From: Deltaproteobacteria bacterium
GTDB taxonomy: Bacteria; Desulfobacterota; SM23-61
Assembly (NCBI GenBank): GCA_029857975.1
Contig: JAOUFX010000022.1
Coordinates: 1-13,363 of the forward strand
Direction: 5' to 3'
Length of the DNA stretch: 13,363 nucleotides
Made by a program: the position numbers and the translations under genes. The notes under the pieces are model-generated. The model had not been told where the DNA came from. It worked only from the letters and a program-made list of their open reading frames with translations, and did no database searches. This document shows positions 6,854 to 12,809 of this stretch, one piece after another. Within the stretch, counting starts at the first letter, position 1. Each line of letters starts with the position of its first letter.

Positions 6854-8788
6854 TCATTGAGTCACTTGAAAAATCTCCACCTCTCGAATCTTTAATGAAG
6901 CACGGATGTTTGTCGTTCGCCCATCTTCATAAGTGATCTTGGTCTCTACATCCACATCCTTTTTATCGGAATAAAGAGCATCGATGAGCTCAGCGTATTT
7001 CTTGGCGATGAAACCTCTGCGAATCTTGCGGGTTCTGGTAACTTCAGCATCGTCTGGATCTAATTCCTTGTGCAGGATCAGGTATCGTTTAATCTGGGCA
7101 CCCCTGAGTTGTTCCTCATTGTATAGGCTGGTATTGACCTTTTTTACCTCATTAAAGATCAGGTCATAGACTTCTGGCTTTTGGGATAAATCGGCATAAG
7201 AGGTATACCCGATATTTTTTCTTTCTGCCCAGTTGCCAACGCTCTGCATGTCGATATTGACCATGGCAGTTACATACTCTTTGCCTTGACCCAGGGTTAT
7301 AGCTTCCTTGATATAAGGGCTGAACTTTAACTTATTCTCTATGAACTGGGGGGCAAATATGGTTCCGTTGGCCAAGGTGCTCACGTCCTTGGCCCGGTCG
7401 ATGATGATCAGGTGGTTGTCTTTATCGATGATACCGGCATCTCCAGTGCATAAAAAACCGTCCTTTAGGGCTTCGGAAGTCGCCTCTGGATTTTTATAAT
7501 ACCCCTGGAATACCCCCGGGCTTTTGATGAGAACTTCTCCCCCCTCGCCGATCTTGATTTCTGTCGCGGGGAGAGGTATGCCCACAGTCTCCAACTTGAC
7601 CTCATCGTCGGGCTGGTAAGTGCACATGGCGCTGGTTTCGGTCAGTCCATAGACTTGCTTTAAATTAATTCCGAGGGACCTGTAAAATTGAAACACTTCC
7701 GGACCCAGGGCGGCACCGGCTGTATAGGCATAGCGAATCTTTCTCATCCCCAGGTTGTCCCGAAGAGGACCATAAACGAAGAACTCTCCCAAAGCATAAA
7801 GAAGACGAAGCCTCAGGGAGACCCTCTGACGTCGCAATTGCTTGCTGGACACTTGCTGGGCCACATTGATGAAGAAAGCATACATTTTTTGCTTGATCCA
7901 AGCAGCATCTTCCATCTTGACCCGGATGCTGGTCAGGATGTTCTCCCAAATCCGGGGCGGGCAAAAAATGACGGTGGGGCCGACCTCCCGCATATCCCGC
8001 ATGACCGTTGTGGCCGCTTCCGGACAGTTGATGGTAAACCCAATATCTAAAAGCATGGCTAATGAATAGATGGAATCCCCGATCCAGGCCATGGGAAGGT
8101 AGGCCATGACCTGATCCGAATCCCAATATTCCTCGGCCTTAGCAATGAGCCTGACATTCGTAAGGAGATTGGAGTGAGTCAAGACCACTCCCTTTGGATT
8201 CCCTGTGGTGCCCGAGGTATAGGCAATAAGAACGGTATCTTCCGCCTTTCCTTTCTGCACCTCTTGTTCGAAAAAGCCAGGATGGTCCTCCTCGAATTTT
8301 AGGCCCAAAGCCTGAACTTCCGTAAAACTTTTTATAAATGGCTGGTTGTAGTGGCGCATTCCTCGGGGGTCATCGTAGATGATCATCTCCATGCTGGGAA
8401 CCTTCTCTTTGAGGGCCAGCATTTTATCCACCTGTTCCTGGTCTTCGGCGACGATGAATTTAGCCTCAGAATGTTCGATGATGTATTCCAGTTCTTTTTC
8501 GATAGCATCCTGATAAAGAGGAACCGGGATGCCTCCGAGGCATAAAGCGGCTACCTGGGCCCAGTAGAGTTGGGGCCGGTTGTCCCCGATAACACTCAGT
8601 CTATCCCCCCTTTTGAAACCCAAAGAAGCCAGCCCCAGGGCAAATTTCTTGGTGTTTCCATAATAGTCTGCCCAGGAGTAAGATTGCCAGATGCCCAAGT
8701 CCTTTTCCCGAATGGCGACCTTGTCTTCGTGGTATTTCCTGACATTATCCAGCAAAATCTGAGGCAGTGTGCCGTGGGTATTTCCCAT
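6854..8788 (-). CDS. AMP-forming long-chain-type acyl-CoA synthetase (AMP-binding enzyme)
   Basis: ANL-superfamily ligase that activates a carboxylic acid with ATP to an acyl-adenylate and transfers it to CoA, probably in the cytoplasm near the membrane. In the 644-aa form the P-loop YTSGTTGNPKGV is at 190-201, the adenine region YGLTETS at 380-386, the TGD block at 448-450, the hinge region DRAKD at 464-468, and the catalytic Lys of the A10 motif probably at 588 in TRTRKIRR. Length and motifs resemble the FadD15/FAA1 (COG1022) branch, which covers fatty and other hydrophobic acids. The ATG at 8788 has AGGGGAA at 6 nt; a TTG two codons upstream overlaps that site and is unlikely. It is the first gene of the liv operon, which implies that the imported substrate is thioesterified on entry. 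The true substrate (fatty, phenyl-alkyl or aromatic acid) is not determinable here. Confidence 0.92.
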   Translation of the reverse strand: MGNTHGTLPQILLDNVRKYHEDKVAIREKDLGIWQSYSWADYYGNTKKFALGLASLGFKRGDRLSVIGDNRPQLYWAQVAALCLGGIPVPLYQDAIEKELEYIIEHSEAKFIVAEDQEQVDKMLALKEKVPSMEMIIYDDPRGMRHYNQPFIKSFTEVQALGLKFEEDHPGFFEQEVQKGKAEDTVLIAYTSGTTGNPKGVVLTHSNLLTNVRLIAKAEEYWDSDQVMAYLPMAWIGDSIYSLAMLLDIGFTINCPEAATTVMRDMREVGPTVIFCPPRIWENILTSIRVKMEDAAWIKQKMYAFFINVAQQVSSKQLRRQRVSLRLRLLYALGEFFVYGPLRDNLGMRKIRYAYTAGAALGPEVFQFYRSLGINLKQVYGLTETSAMCTYQPDDEVKLETVGIPLPATEIKIGEGGEVLIKSPGVFQGYYKNPEATSEALKDGFLCTGDAGIIDKDNHLIIIDRAKDVSTLANGTIFAPQFIENKLKFSPYIKEAITLGQGKEYVTAMVNIDMQSVGNWAERKNIGYTSYADLSQKPEVYDLIFNEVKKVNTSLYNEEQLRGAQIKRYLILHKELDPDDAEVTRTRKIRRGFIAKKYAELIDALYSDKKDVDVETKITYEDGRTTNIRASLKIREVEIFQVTQ

Positions 8789-8830
8789 GATCAATTCCCC
8801 TGCAAAATGCCTACTTTTTTCCCATAAGCC

Positions 8831-8848
8831 TTTAACAACCCGGTTAAA
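8831..8848. promoter_or_regulatory. Operator-like palindrome upstream of the ligase gene
   Basis: TTTAACAACCCGGTTAAA has perfect 6-bp arms (TTTAAC and GTTAAA) around a 6-bp centre. It lies 43-60 nt upstream of the ligase start codon, a position suited to repressor binding near the promoter. The size and symmetry fit a TetR- or GntR-type dimer. No regulator gene is in the window, so the binding protein is unknown. Confidence 0.35.
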
Positions 8849-8880
8849 AAAACATCCAGGTGAATAAGCGGTTTGGGGGA

Positions 8881-8944
8881 AAGCCTTATTTGAATTTTGC
8901 TAATTGGAATCCAAAATTAGCAATCAAGCGTAAGGATAAGGCTT
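8881..8944. repeat. Nested inverted repeat able to form a long interrupted hairpin
   Basis: AAGCCTTAT (8881-8889) pairs perfectly with ATAAGGCTT (8936-8944). Inside it TTGA (8890-8893) pairs with TCAA (8924-8927), and TTGCTAATT (8897-8905) pairs perfectly with AATTAGCAA (8915-8923) around a 9-nt loop. In total 22 pairs are possible, with a 3-nt bulge on the left and an 8-nt bulge on the right. It lies 93-156 nt upstream of the ligase start. It may be a folded leader RNA, a protein-binding array or a decayed mobile repeat. Confidence 0.5.
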
Positions 8945-9157
8945 ATCGCTCGATATGGAAAAGGAAGAATTTTCCTTATTTGAAAGGCAAATCCTTCCGC
9001 TTATCTCATGATAGGGAGAATAATGCAGGTCGTTCTTTATCTAAATGGCCGTGGCGCCCTCAAAATGAAGGCTGGGCCCCATTCTAAATAGGATCAATCA
9101 GGAAAGGAAGACTACGAACGCCAATGATGAATAATATAAAAGCACCATTAAAAATTG

Positions 9158-10894
9158 TCAAGAGGAAAATGGTTCCAAGCCCACCAACAAAAGCCTTTCA
9201 ACTTTTTCTTTTTCCGGTTTAACCAGGATGGTTTTCTGGTGGGTATAGGTTACGAAACCGGGCTTGGCCCCTTTGGGCTTACGTAAATTTTTAACCTCCG
9301 TATAATCCACGGCCAGGCGCGTCGAGTTTTTTCCCCGGCTATAATAAGCTGCAATCGCAGCTGCTTCCAGGATTGAATCGAATCCTGGTTCCTTGGCGCC
9401 AACTTTCAGGAGAACGTGAGAACCGGGCATTCCCTGGGCATGAAACCAGAGGTCATTCCCCCGGGCAATCCGGCGCAGGATATATTCATTGCCTTCGTTG
9501 TGTTTTCCACAGAAAATTTCCAGACCTGCTGCCGACCGGAATCGACGCACGGGAGAGGAGGCTTCTTTTTTCTCTTTGGCCATCCTTTGTTTTCTGGGCA
9601 CAGTGAATATCCTGGCCTCTTCCAGTTCTTCTCGAACCGCCCCCAATACTTCAGCATCTTCCGCCTCCTCCACCTGGAATAAGACGGAGTCCAGGTAGGC
9701 GATATCCCGTTCGGTCTCTCCCATCCGCTCGCGGACAAATTCCAATCCGCGTTTGGCCTTTTTATATTTTTTAAAATATCGTTGTACGTTTCCCGCTGGA
9801 TCCATGGCTCCGTCGAGGGGGATGAGAACGGAACGCGGGGGGGCTTGTCGAAAATCAAGGGCTTCTATTTGACGCATCCCTTTTTTCAGTTTAGGGTAAT
9901 TGGCTATCAGGATTTCTCCGTAATCTTTGAGCATGAGATCCTTCTCGCATGTTTCTCGATCCAGCAATAGGTTTTCCCGTCTTCTCTGCAGGCGGGATAG
10001 AAGTTGGCGCAGCTTCCTGGCCATAGCCTGCTTCTGGTCGGCCATCTGCCGGCGGATGGTGATTTCGAAGTAATAAGCATCGGCCGCTTTGTTCATTGAG
10101 GCCATAGGTTCTTCCGCGGCCGGGCCCAGGCTCTGCATGGGCCAGGGACATAAAAATTTTTTTTCTCCCAGCAGCCTGATGATCCGGGGCTCGAAAGTGC
10201 ACCGGTCATAACGGTCGAAGAAGAAACGAAATTTTTCCCACGTAGCGGAGGCTGTCCCGTCACTCCAGAATTCAATTTCGCGGGCCAGGAGGGGGCTGAT
10301 TCCAGAAATTTTCTGGACCATGCCCTTCCAGCGCTCTCCCCGGGGAAAAGCAATGATCTCCCCCATCTTCTCCAAGGTTACTTCGGCGGGGGACCAACGA
10401 CCGGAAGAACCCGGCGGGGCATACTTCAAGCCGGGGACGGCAGCCCGGACAATCCCTTCCTCGTTTCTGCGGAAGTGGAGACAATCCAGAATTTTTTCTC
10501 CTTCGATCAGTAAAACATTACTCCCCTTGCCCGTTAGCTCGGCGATTAAAACCAATTCGCGAACCATTCCGGCGTCCATCCTTTTCGTTAAACCTATGCG
10601 AACGATCCGCTCATAAGGATCCTGGGATATGCTTGCCAATCTGGCCCCCATGATATGCTTGCGGAGATAAGTGCAGAAACGGGGAGGAATCATGGGGTTG
10701 GCATATTTCTTCTCGGTCAGGTGCAGGCGATGAAAGTCGGGGTGGGTGGATACAAGAATTTGTTTTTCTTCTCCCTGGCGGCGCAGCCGGAAAAGAAGAT
10801 CGGTCCGGTTCATCTGGTAGATTTTGGTGACGAACGCATCGACGATTTCCCGGCGTAACTCCTCCACGATGCCGTGGATGACGAAAAGATCCAT
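9158..10894 (-). CDS. rqcH: NFACT-family protein, RqcH/Rqc2 homologue (ribosome-associated quality control)
   Basis: RqcH binds stalled 50S-peptidyl-tRNA complexes and recruits alanyl-tRNA to add C-terminal Ala tails that mark nascent chains for degradation. Older annotation calls the family fibronectin-binding protein FbpA. The 578-aa length is close to B. subtilis RqcH. Domain order: NFACT-N about 1-180 (start MDLFVIHGIVEEL; GKGSNVLLI at 122-130), a helix-hairpin-helix stretch with GISPLLAREI (198-207), two charged coiled-coil stretches (about 276-320 and 375-430), then NFACT-R (about 449-560) with DLWFHAQGMPGSHV (481-494), AVDYTEVK (528-535) and RKPKGAKPG (538-546). The Asp-Arg motif needed for tRNA binding reads Glu95-Arg96. 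The start is set by GAGG 5 nt upstream; a 20-residue extension would begin inside the promoter. It is separated from the liv operon and divergent from the MFS gene. Confidence 0.9.
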   Translation of the reverse strand: MDLFVIHGIVEELRREIVDAFVTKIYQMNRTDLLFRLRRQGEEKQILVSTHPDFHRLHLTEKKYANPMIPPRFCTYLRKHIMGARLASISQDPYERIVRIGLTKRMDAGMVRELVLIAELTGKGSNVLLIEGEKILDCLHFRRNEEGIVRAAVPGLKYAPPGSSGRWSPAEVTLEKMGEIIAFPRGERWKGMVQKISGISPLLAREIEFWSDGTASATWEKFRFFFDRYDRCTFEPRIIRLLGEKKFLCPWPMQSLGPAAEEPMASMNKAADAYYFEITIRRQMADQKQAMARKLRQLLSRLQRRRENLLLDRETCEKDLMLKDYGEILIANYPKLKKGMRQIEALDFRQAPPRSVLIPLDGAMDPAGNVQRYFKKYKKAKRGLEFVRERMGETERDIAYLDSVLFQVEEAEDAEVLGAVREELEEARIFTVPRKQRMAKEKKEASSPVRRFRSAAGLEIFCGKHNEGNEYILRRIARGNDLWFHAQGMPGSHVLLKVGAKEPGFDSILEAAAIAAYYSRGKNSTRLAVDYTEVKNLRKPKGAKPGFVTYTHQKTILVKPEKEKVERLLLVGLEPFSS

Positions 10895-10925
10895 TTCCCC
10901 CTCGTTTTTCCGACTTCCTAAGATT

Positions 10926-10954
10926 ATTAAAACACAATTCGCCTGATTCGACAA
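10926..10954 (-). promoter_or_regulatory. Probable promoter of the NFACT/rqcH gene
   Basis: On the minus strand TTGTCG (10949-10954; 4 of 6 of the -35 consensus) and TTTAAT (10926-10931; 5 of 6 of the -10 consensus) are 17 bp apart, the ideal spacing. The start site would fall near 10919, giving a leader of about 25 nt with the GAGGGGG ribosome site (10897-10903) before the ATG at 10894. Confidence 0.5.
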
Positions 10955-11017
10955 TCTCCGGCCAATTTAATTTTCCATGGTTTCCATCCATAGCGGCATA
11001 AAATAATGTCCACAAAT

Positions 11018-11040
11018 CGTCATTCCCGCGCCAGCGGGAT
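11018..11040. repeat. CGTCATTCCCGCG-type dispersed palindromic repeat (single unit)
   Basis: CGTCATTCCCGCG is followed by CCA and GCGGGAT. TCCCGC (11024-11029) and GCGGGA (11034-11039) form a 6-bp GC stem with a 4-nt loop. This unit resembles short palindromes beginning GTCATTCCCGC that are scattered between genes in many proteobacteria (compare Neisseria dRS3, ATTCCC-N8-GGGAAT). It sits between the divergent rqcH and MFS genes. The following TCTATTTTT would also let it work as a plus-strand terminator, though no plus-strand gene lies upstream. Confidence 0.5.
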
Positions 11041-11057
11041 CTATTTTTAAGATCTCC

Positions 11058-11086
11058 TTGCTATGTCTCCTTCTTTACGATAGCAT
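11058..11086 (+). promoter_or_regulatory. Weak candidate promoter of the MFS transporter
   Basis: TTGCTA (11058-11063) and TAGCAT (11081-11086) each match 4 of 6 consensus bases at the ideal 17-bp spacing. The two boxes also contain inverted arms TGCTAT (11059-11064) and ATAGCA (11080-11085), so a regulator could bind across them. The evidence is thin. Confidence 0.25.
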
Positions 11087-11128
11087 CGGATAAAAAATGG
11101 TTTCCGGGACCGATTTTCGAATTTCTTA

Positions 11129-12424
11129 TTGTGGGGTGTGAGTGATCTCGTGGAACAAAAAGACCATAAACAAAAACTCTTTTACGGTTGGGTTATCACC
11201 GGCTTGGTATCTTTAAATCTGGCTATGGCCTATGGGGCGCAGTATTCTTTCGGCGTTCTCTTCCCTTCCATGATTGAAGAATTTAAATGGAACCGCCAGA
11301 GTCTCTCCGGCGCCTTCTCTCTCTATGCCTTCCTGTACAGCGCCCTGGGCGTGATCCTGGGAAGGTGGACCGACCGCTTCGGCCCGCGAATCATCTTGAT
11401 TTTGGGCAGCGCCTTTCTGGGAGTGGGCATCGGATTGATCAGCCAAGTGAACTCCCCGTGGCAGCTCTACGTTGTTTATGGCCTACTGGCTTCCTGGGGA
11501 ATGAGTGCCACTTATATCACGGCCAACCCGATCATCGTGAAATGGTTTATCGCCCAACGGGGTTTGGCTTTAGGGGTGGCCCAATCCGGGCTGGGAATTG
11601 GGATCATCATTATTCCTCCCATTACCGGCGCTCTCATTACCGCTCTGGGCTGGCGCCCGACCTGCGTTGTTCTGGGGATGGCCGTTTTTATCGTCCTTTG
11701 TACCACTTCTTTCTTTTTAATCGGACACCCCGAAAAAGTAGGCCTGCTGCCTGACGGCCGGCAGAAAAACTTGAGGGGGCAATCATCAAGCACGGCTCAT
11801 CCAGAGCCGATCTATGAAGCAATCTACCAAGAGGTCAACTGGTCGGTAGCGGAAGCAGTGCATACGAAATCATTCTGGATTTTAACTGCCCTTTTTTTCT
11901 GTACCTGGCTTTTCGTTTTCCTCCCCCTCGTCCACTTGGTAATCTTTGCCATGGACATTGGCCTTTCCCGGGAATCCGCCCTGATCGCCCTGAGTATCCT
12001 GGGGGGTTCTTCCACCCTCGGCCGATTGATCATGGGGACCATCTCTGATCGCATCGGGAGAAAGAAGGCTCTAACTGTGACCCTCTGTTTGCAGGTCTTC
12101 TCCTGGTTTTGGATCATGGGCACAACGACAGGCTGGATGCTCCTAATTTTCTCCGCTCTTTTCGGATTTTCTTACGGGGGGGTCAGTGCCGTCTTCCCCG
12201 CTATCATTGGAGATTACTTCGGCCGGCTTAAAGCGGCTTCGGTCCTCGGGACGATTTTTACCCTGGCGGGGTCCGCGGCAGCCATTGGCCCCTTGGTTGC
12301 GGGTAGCATTCATGACCAAACCCATAGCTACCAATTGGCCTACCTTTGCGGGGCCCTGACGAACCTTCTTGCCTTAACGCTCCTGGCCTTCTCCCAACCA
12401 CCGGTAAGAAAAGTTCGGAGTTGA
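11129..12424 (+). CDS. MFS transporter, oxalate/formate-antiporter (OxlT/monocarboxylate) type
   Basis: A 12-helix inner-membrane secondary carrier of the major facilitator superfamily; up to 431 aa. The opening FYGWVITGLVSLNLAMAYG followed by SFGVLFPSMIEEFKWNR resembles the OFA/monocarboxylate branch, whose members move small carboxylates. The loop 2-3 motif is GRWTDRFGPR (78-87), and its repeat in the second half is GTISDRIGRKKAL after GGSSTLGRLIM. A hydrophilic central loop separates the two six-helix halves. The start is uncertain: the longest frame begins TTG at 11129, and GTG codons at 11138 or 11150 are as likely; none has a good Shine-Dalgarno site. Membrane helix 1 is intact in every case. 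The gene is divergent from rqcH and convergent with the EamA gene, so it is probably a single-gene unit. Substrate identity is not shown; a carboxylate is an inference from subfamily resemblance. Confidence 0.85.
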   Translation: MWGVSDLVEQKDHKQKLFYGWVITGLVSLNLAMAYGAQYSFGVLFPSMIEEFKWNRQSLSGAFSLYAFLYSALGVILGRWTDRFGPRIILILGSAFLGVGIGLISQVNSPWQLYVVYGLLASWGMSATYITANPIIVKWFIAQRGLALGVAQSGLGIGIIIIPPITGALITALGWRPTCVVLGMAVFIVLCTTSFFLIGHPEKVGLLPDGRQKNLRGQSSSTAHPEPIYEAIYQEVNWSVAEAVHTKSFWILTALFFCTWLFVFLPLVHLVIFAMDIGLSRESALIALSILGGSSTLGRLIMGTISDRIGRKKALTVTLCLQVFSWFWIMGTTTGWMLLIFSALFGFSYGGVSAVFPAIIGDYFGRLKAASVLGTIFTLAGSAAAIGPLVAGSIHDQTHSYQLAYLCGALTNLLALTLLAFSQPPVRKVRS

Positions 12425-12448
12425 AAGCTCGAAGTAATAAAATTAGGT

Positions 12449-12758
12449 TCATCTCCAAATTAGTTGATCAAATTTTTAATGAAAGCCTGCCCAGGGCCCG
12501 GAAGGAAAGGTCCGCCTCAGGCGGACGCCGCAAGCATCGGCGGGATATCCGCTTTCCATAAACCCTCTGCCTCCCTTCCGCAAAGCGCAGCGGGGGCGTG
12601 GAAACAAAGCTTCGGAGAAATAGCAGAACCCCCCGCCATAGCTAAGGAGAAATATGGGCCTCATGATTGCAAGCAATATGACTTTTCTTCCGGGACCCTG
12701 AAATCACTGCCCATTTTTAATATGCCAGCTCTTTGGCCCTCAATTAATTTGGAGATGA
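12449..12758. repeat. 310-bp segment bounded by 19-bp inverted repeats (possible MITE-like element)
   Basis: The left end reads TCATCTCCAAATTAGTTGA (12449-12467). The right end, read on the minus strand, is TCATCTCCAAATTAATTGA (12740-12758), so 18 of 19 positions are identical in inverted orientation. The interior has no open frame I can support and is rich in GC palindromes. No target-site duplication is evident outside the ends. The layout resembles a non-autonomous miniature inverted-repeat element, or a long intramolecular stem in convergent transcripts. The repeat is seen directly; the element interpretation is inference. Confidence 0.4.
12510..12542. repeat. Tandem GC-rich palindromes (REP-like)
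   Basis: GTCCGCC-TCA-GGCGGAC (12510-12526) is a perfect 7-bp hairpin with a 3-nt loop. It is followed at once by CGCCG-CAAGCAT-CGGCG (12526-12542), a perfect 5-bp hairpin that shares one base. No T-run follows either, so an intrinsic terminator is unlikely. Such compact extragenic palindromes resemble REP elements and could stabilise the 3' end of the MFS transcript. Confidence 0.5.
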
Positions 12759-12809
12759 TCGAAAAATTAAAAATTTTTTTTCAGCGAGCTTTTTTAACTC
12801 CGAACTTCT

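Larger units (their letters stand above)
8789..9157. other. Structured intergenic region upstream of the acyl-CoA ligase/liv operon
   Basis: This 369-bp gap separates two minus-strand genes and is visibly AT-richer than them. It must hold the promoter of the ligase/liv operon, but I found no convincing -35/-10 pair or -24/-12 element. What can be seen is an operator-like palindrome (8831-8848), a nested hairpin (8881-8944), an 11-bp direct repeat CCTTATTTGAA (8884-8894 and 8974-8984), and a small hairpin AAGGAA-GAATT-TTCCTT just before the second copy. No clear intrinsic terminator for the upstream NFACT gene is visible. A GTG-started 75-codon frame on the plus strand is treated as spurious. 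Confidence 0.6.
12425..12809. other. Convergent intergenic region with palindromes, no supported gene
   Basis: This 385-bp stretch lies between the ends of the MFS (+) and EamA (-) genes. I see no credible coding sequence: the open frames through it have no ribosome site and run into the opposite strand of the EamA gene. It contains an inverted-repeat pair (12449-12467 and 12740-12758), a cluster of GC-rich palindromes (12510-12542), and an A/T palindromic run (AAAAATTAAAAATTTTTTTT, 12762-12781). That last run might assist termination from both sides, although it has no GC stem. Confidence 0.55.

Noticed and set aside
8789..8850. A possible sigma-54 promoter (TTTTGCA preceded by GG) upstream of the ligase.
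   Set aside because: The GG and GC dinucleotides are not at the required 10-nt spacing in any register I tried.
8860..9087. A 75-codon, very Lys/Arg-rich plus-strand frame starting GTG.
   Set aside because: No Shine-Dalgarno site, no recognisable domain, composition like the surrounding AT-rich spacer, and it reads straight through the nested palindromes. Homologues in other genomes would be needed to revive it.
10895..10954. A 20-residue N-terminal extension of the NFACT protein.
   Set aside because: It would begin within the -35 box of the probable promoter; NFACT proteins normally start right at the MDLF-like segment.
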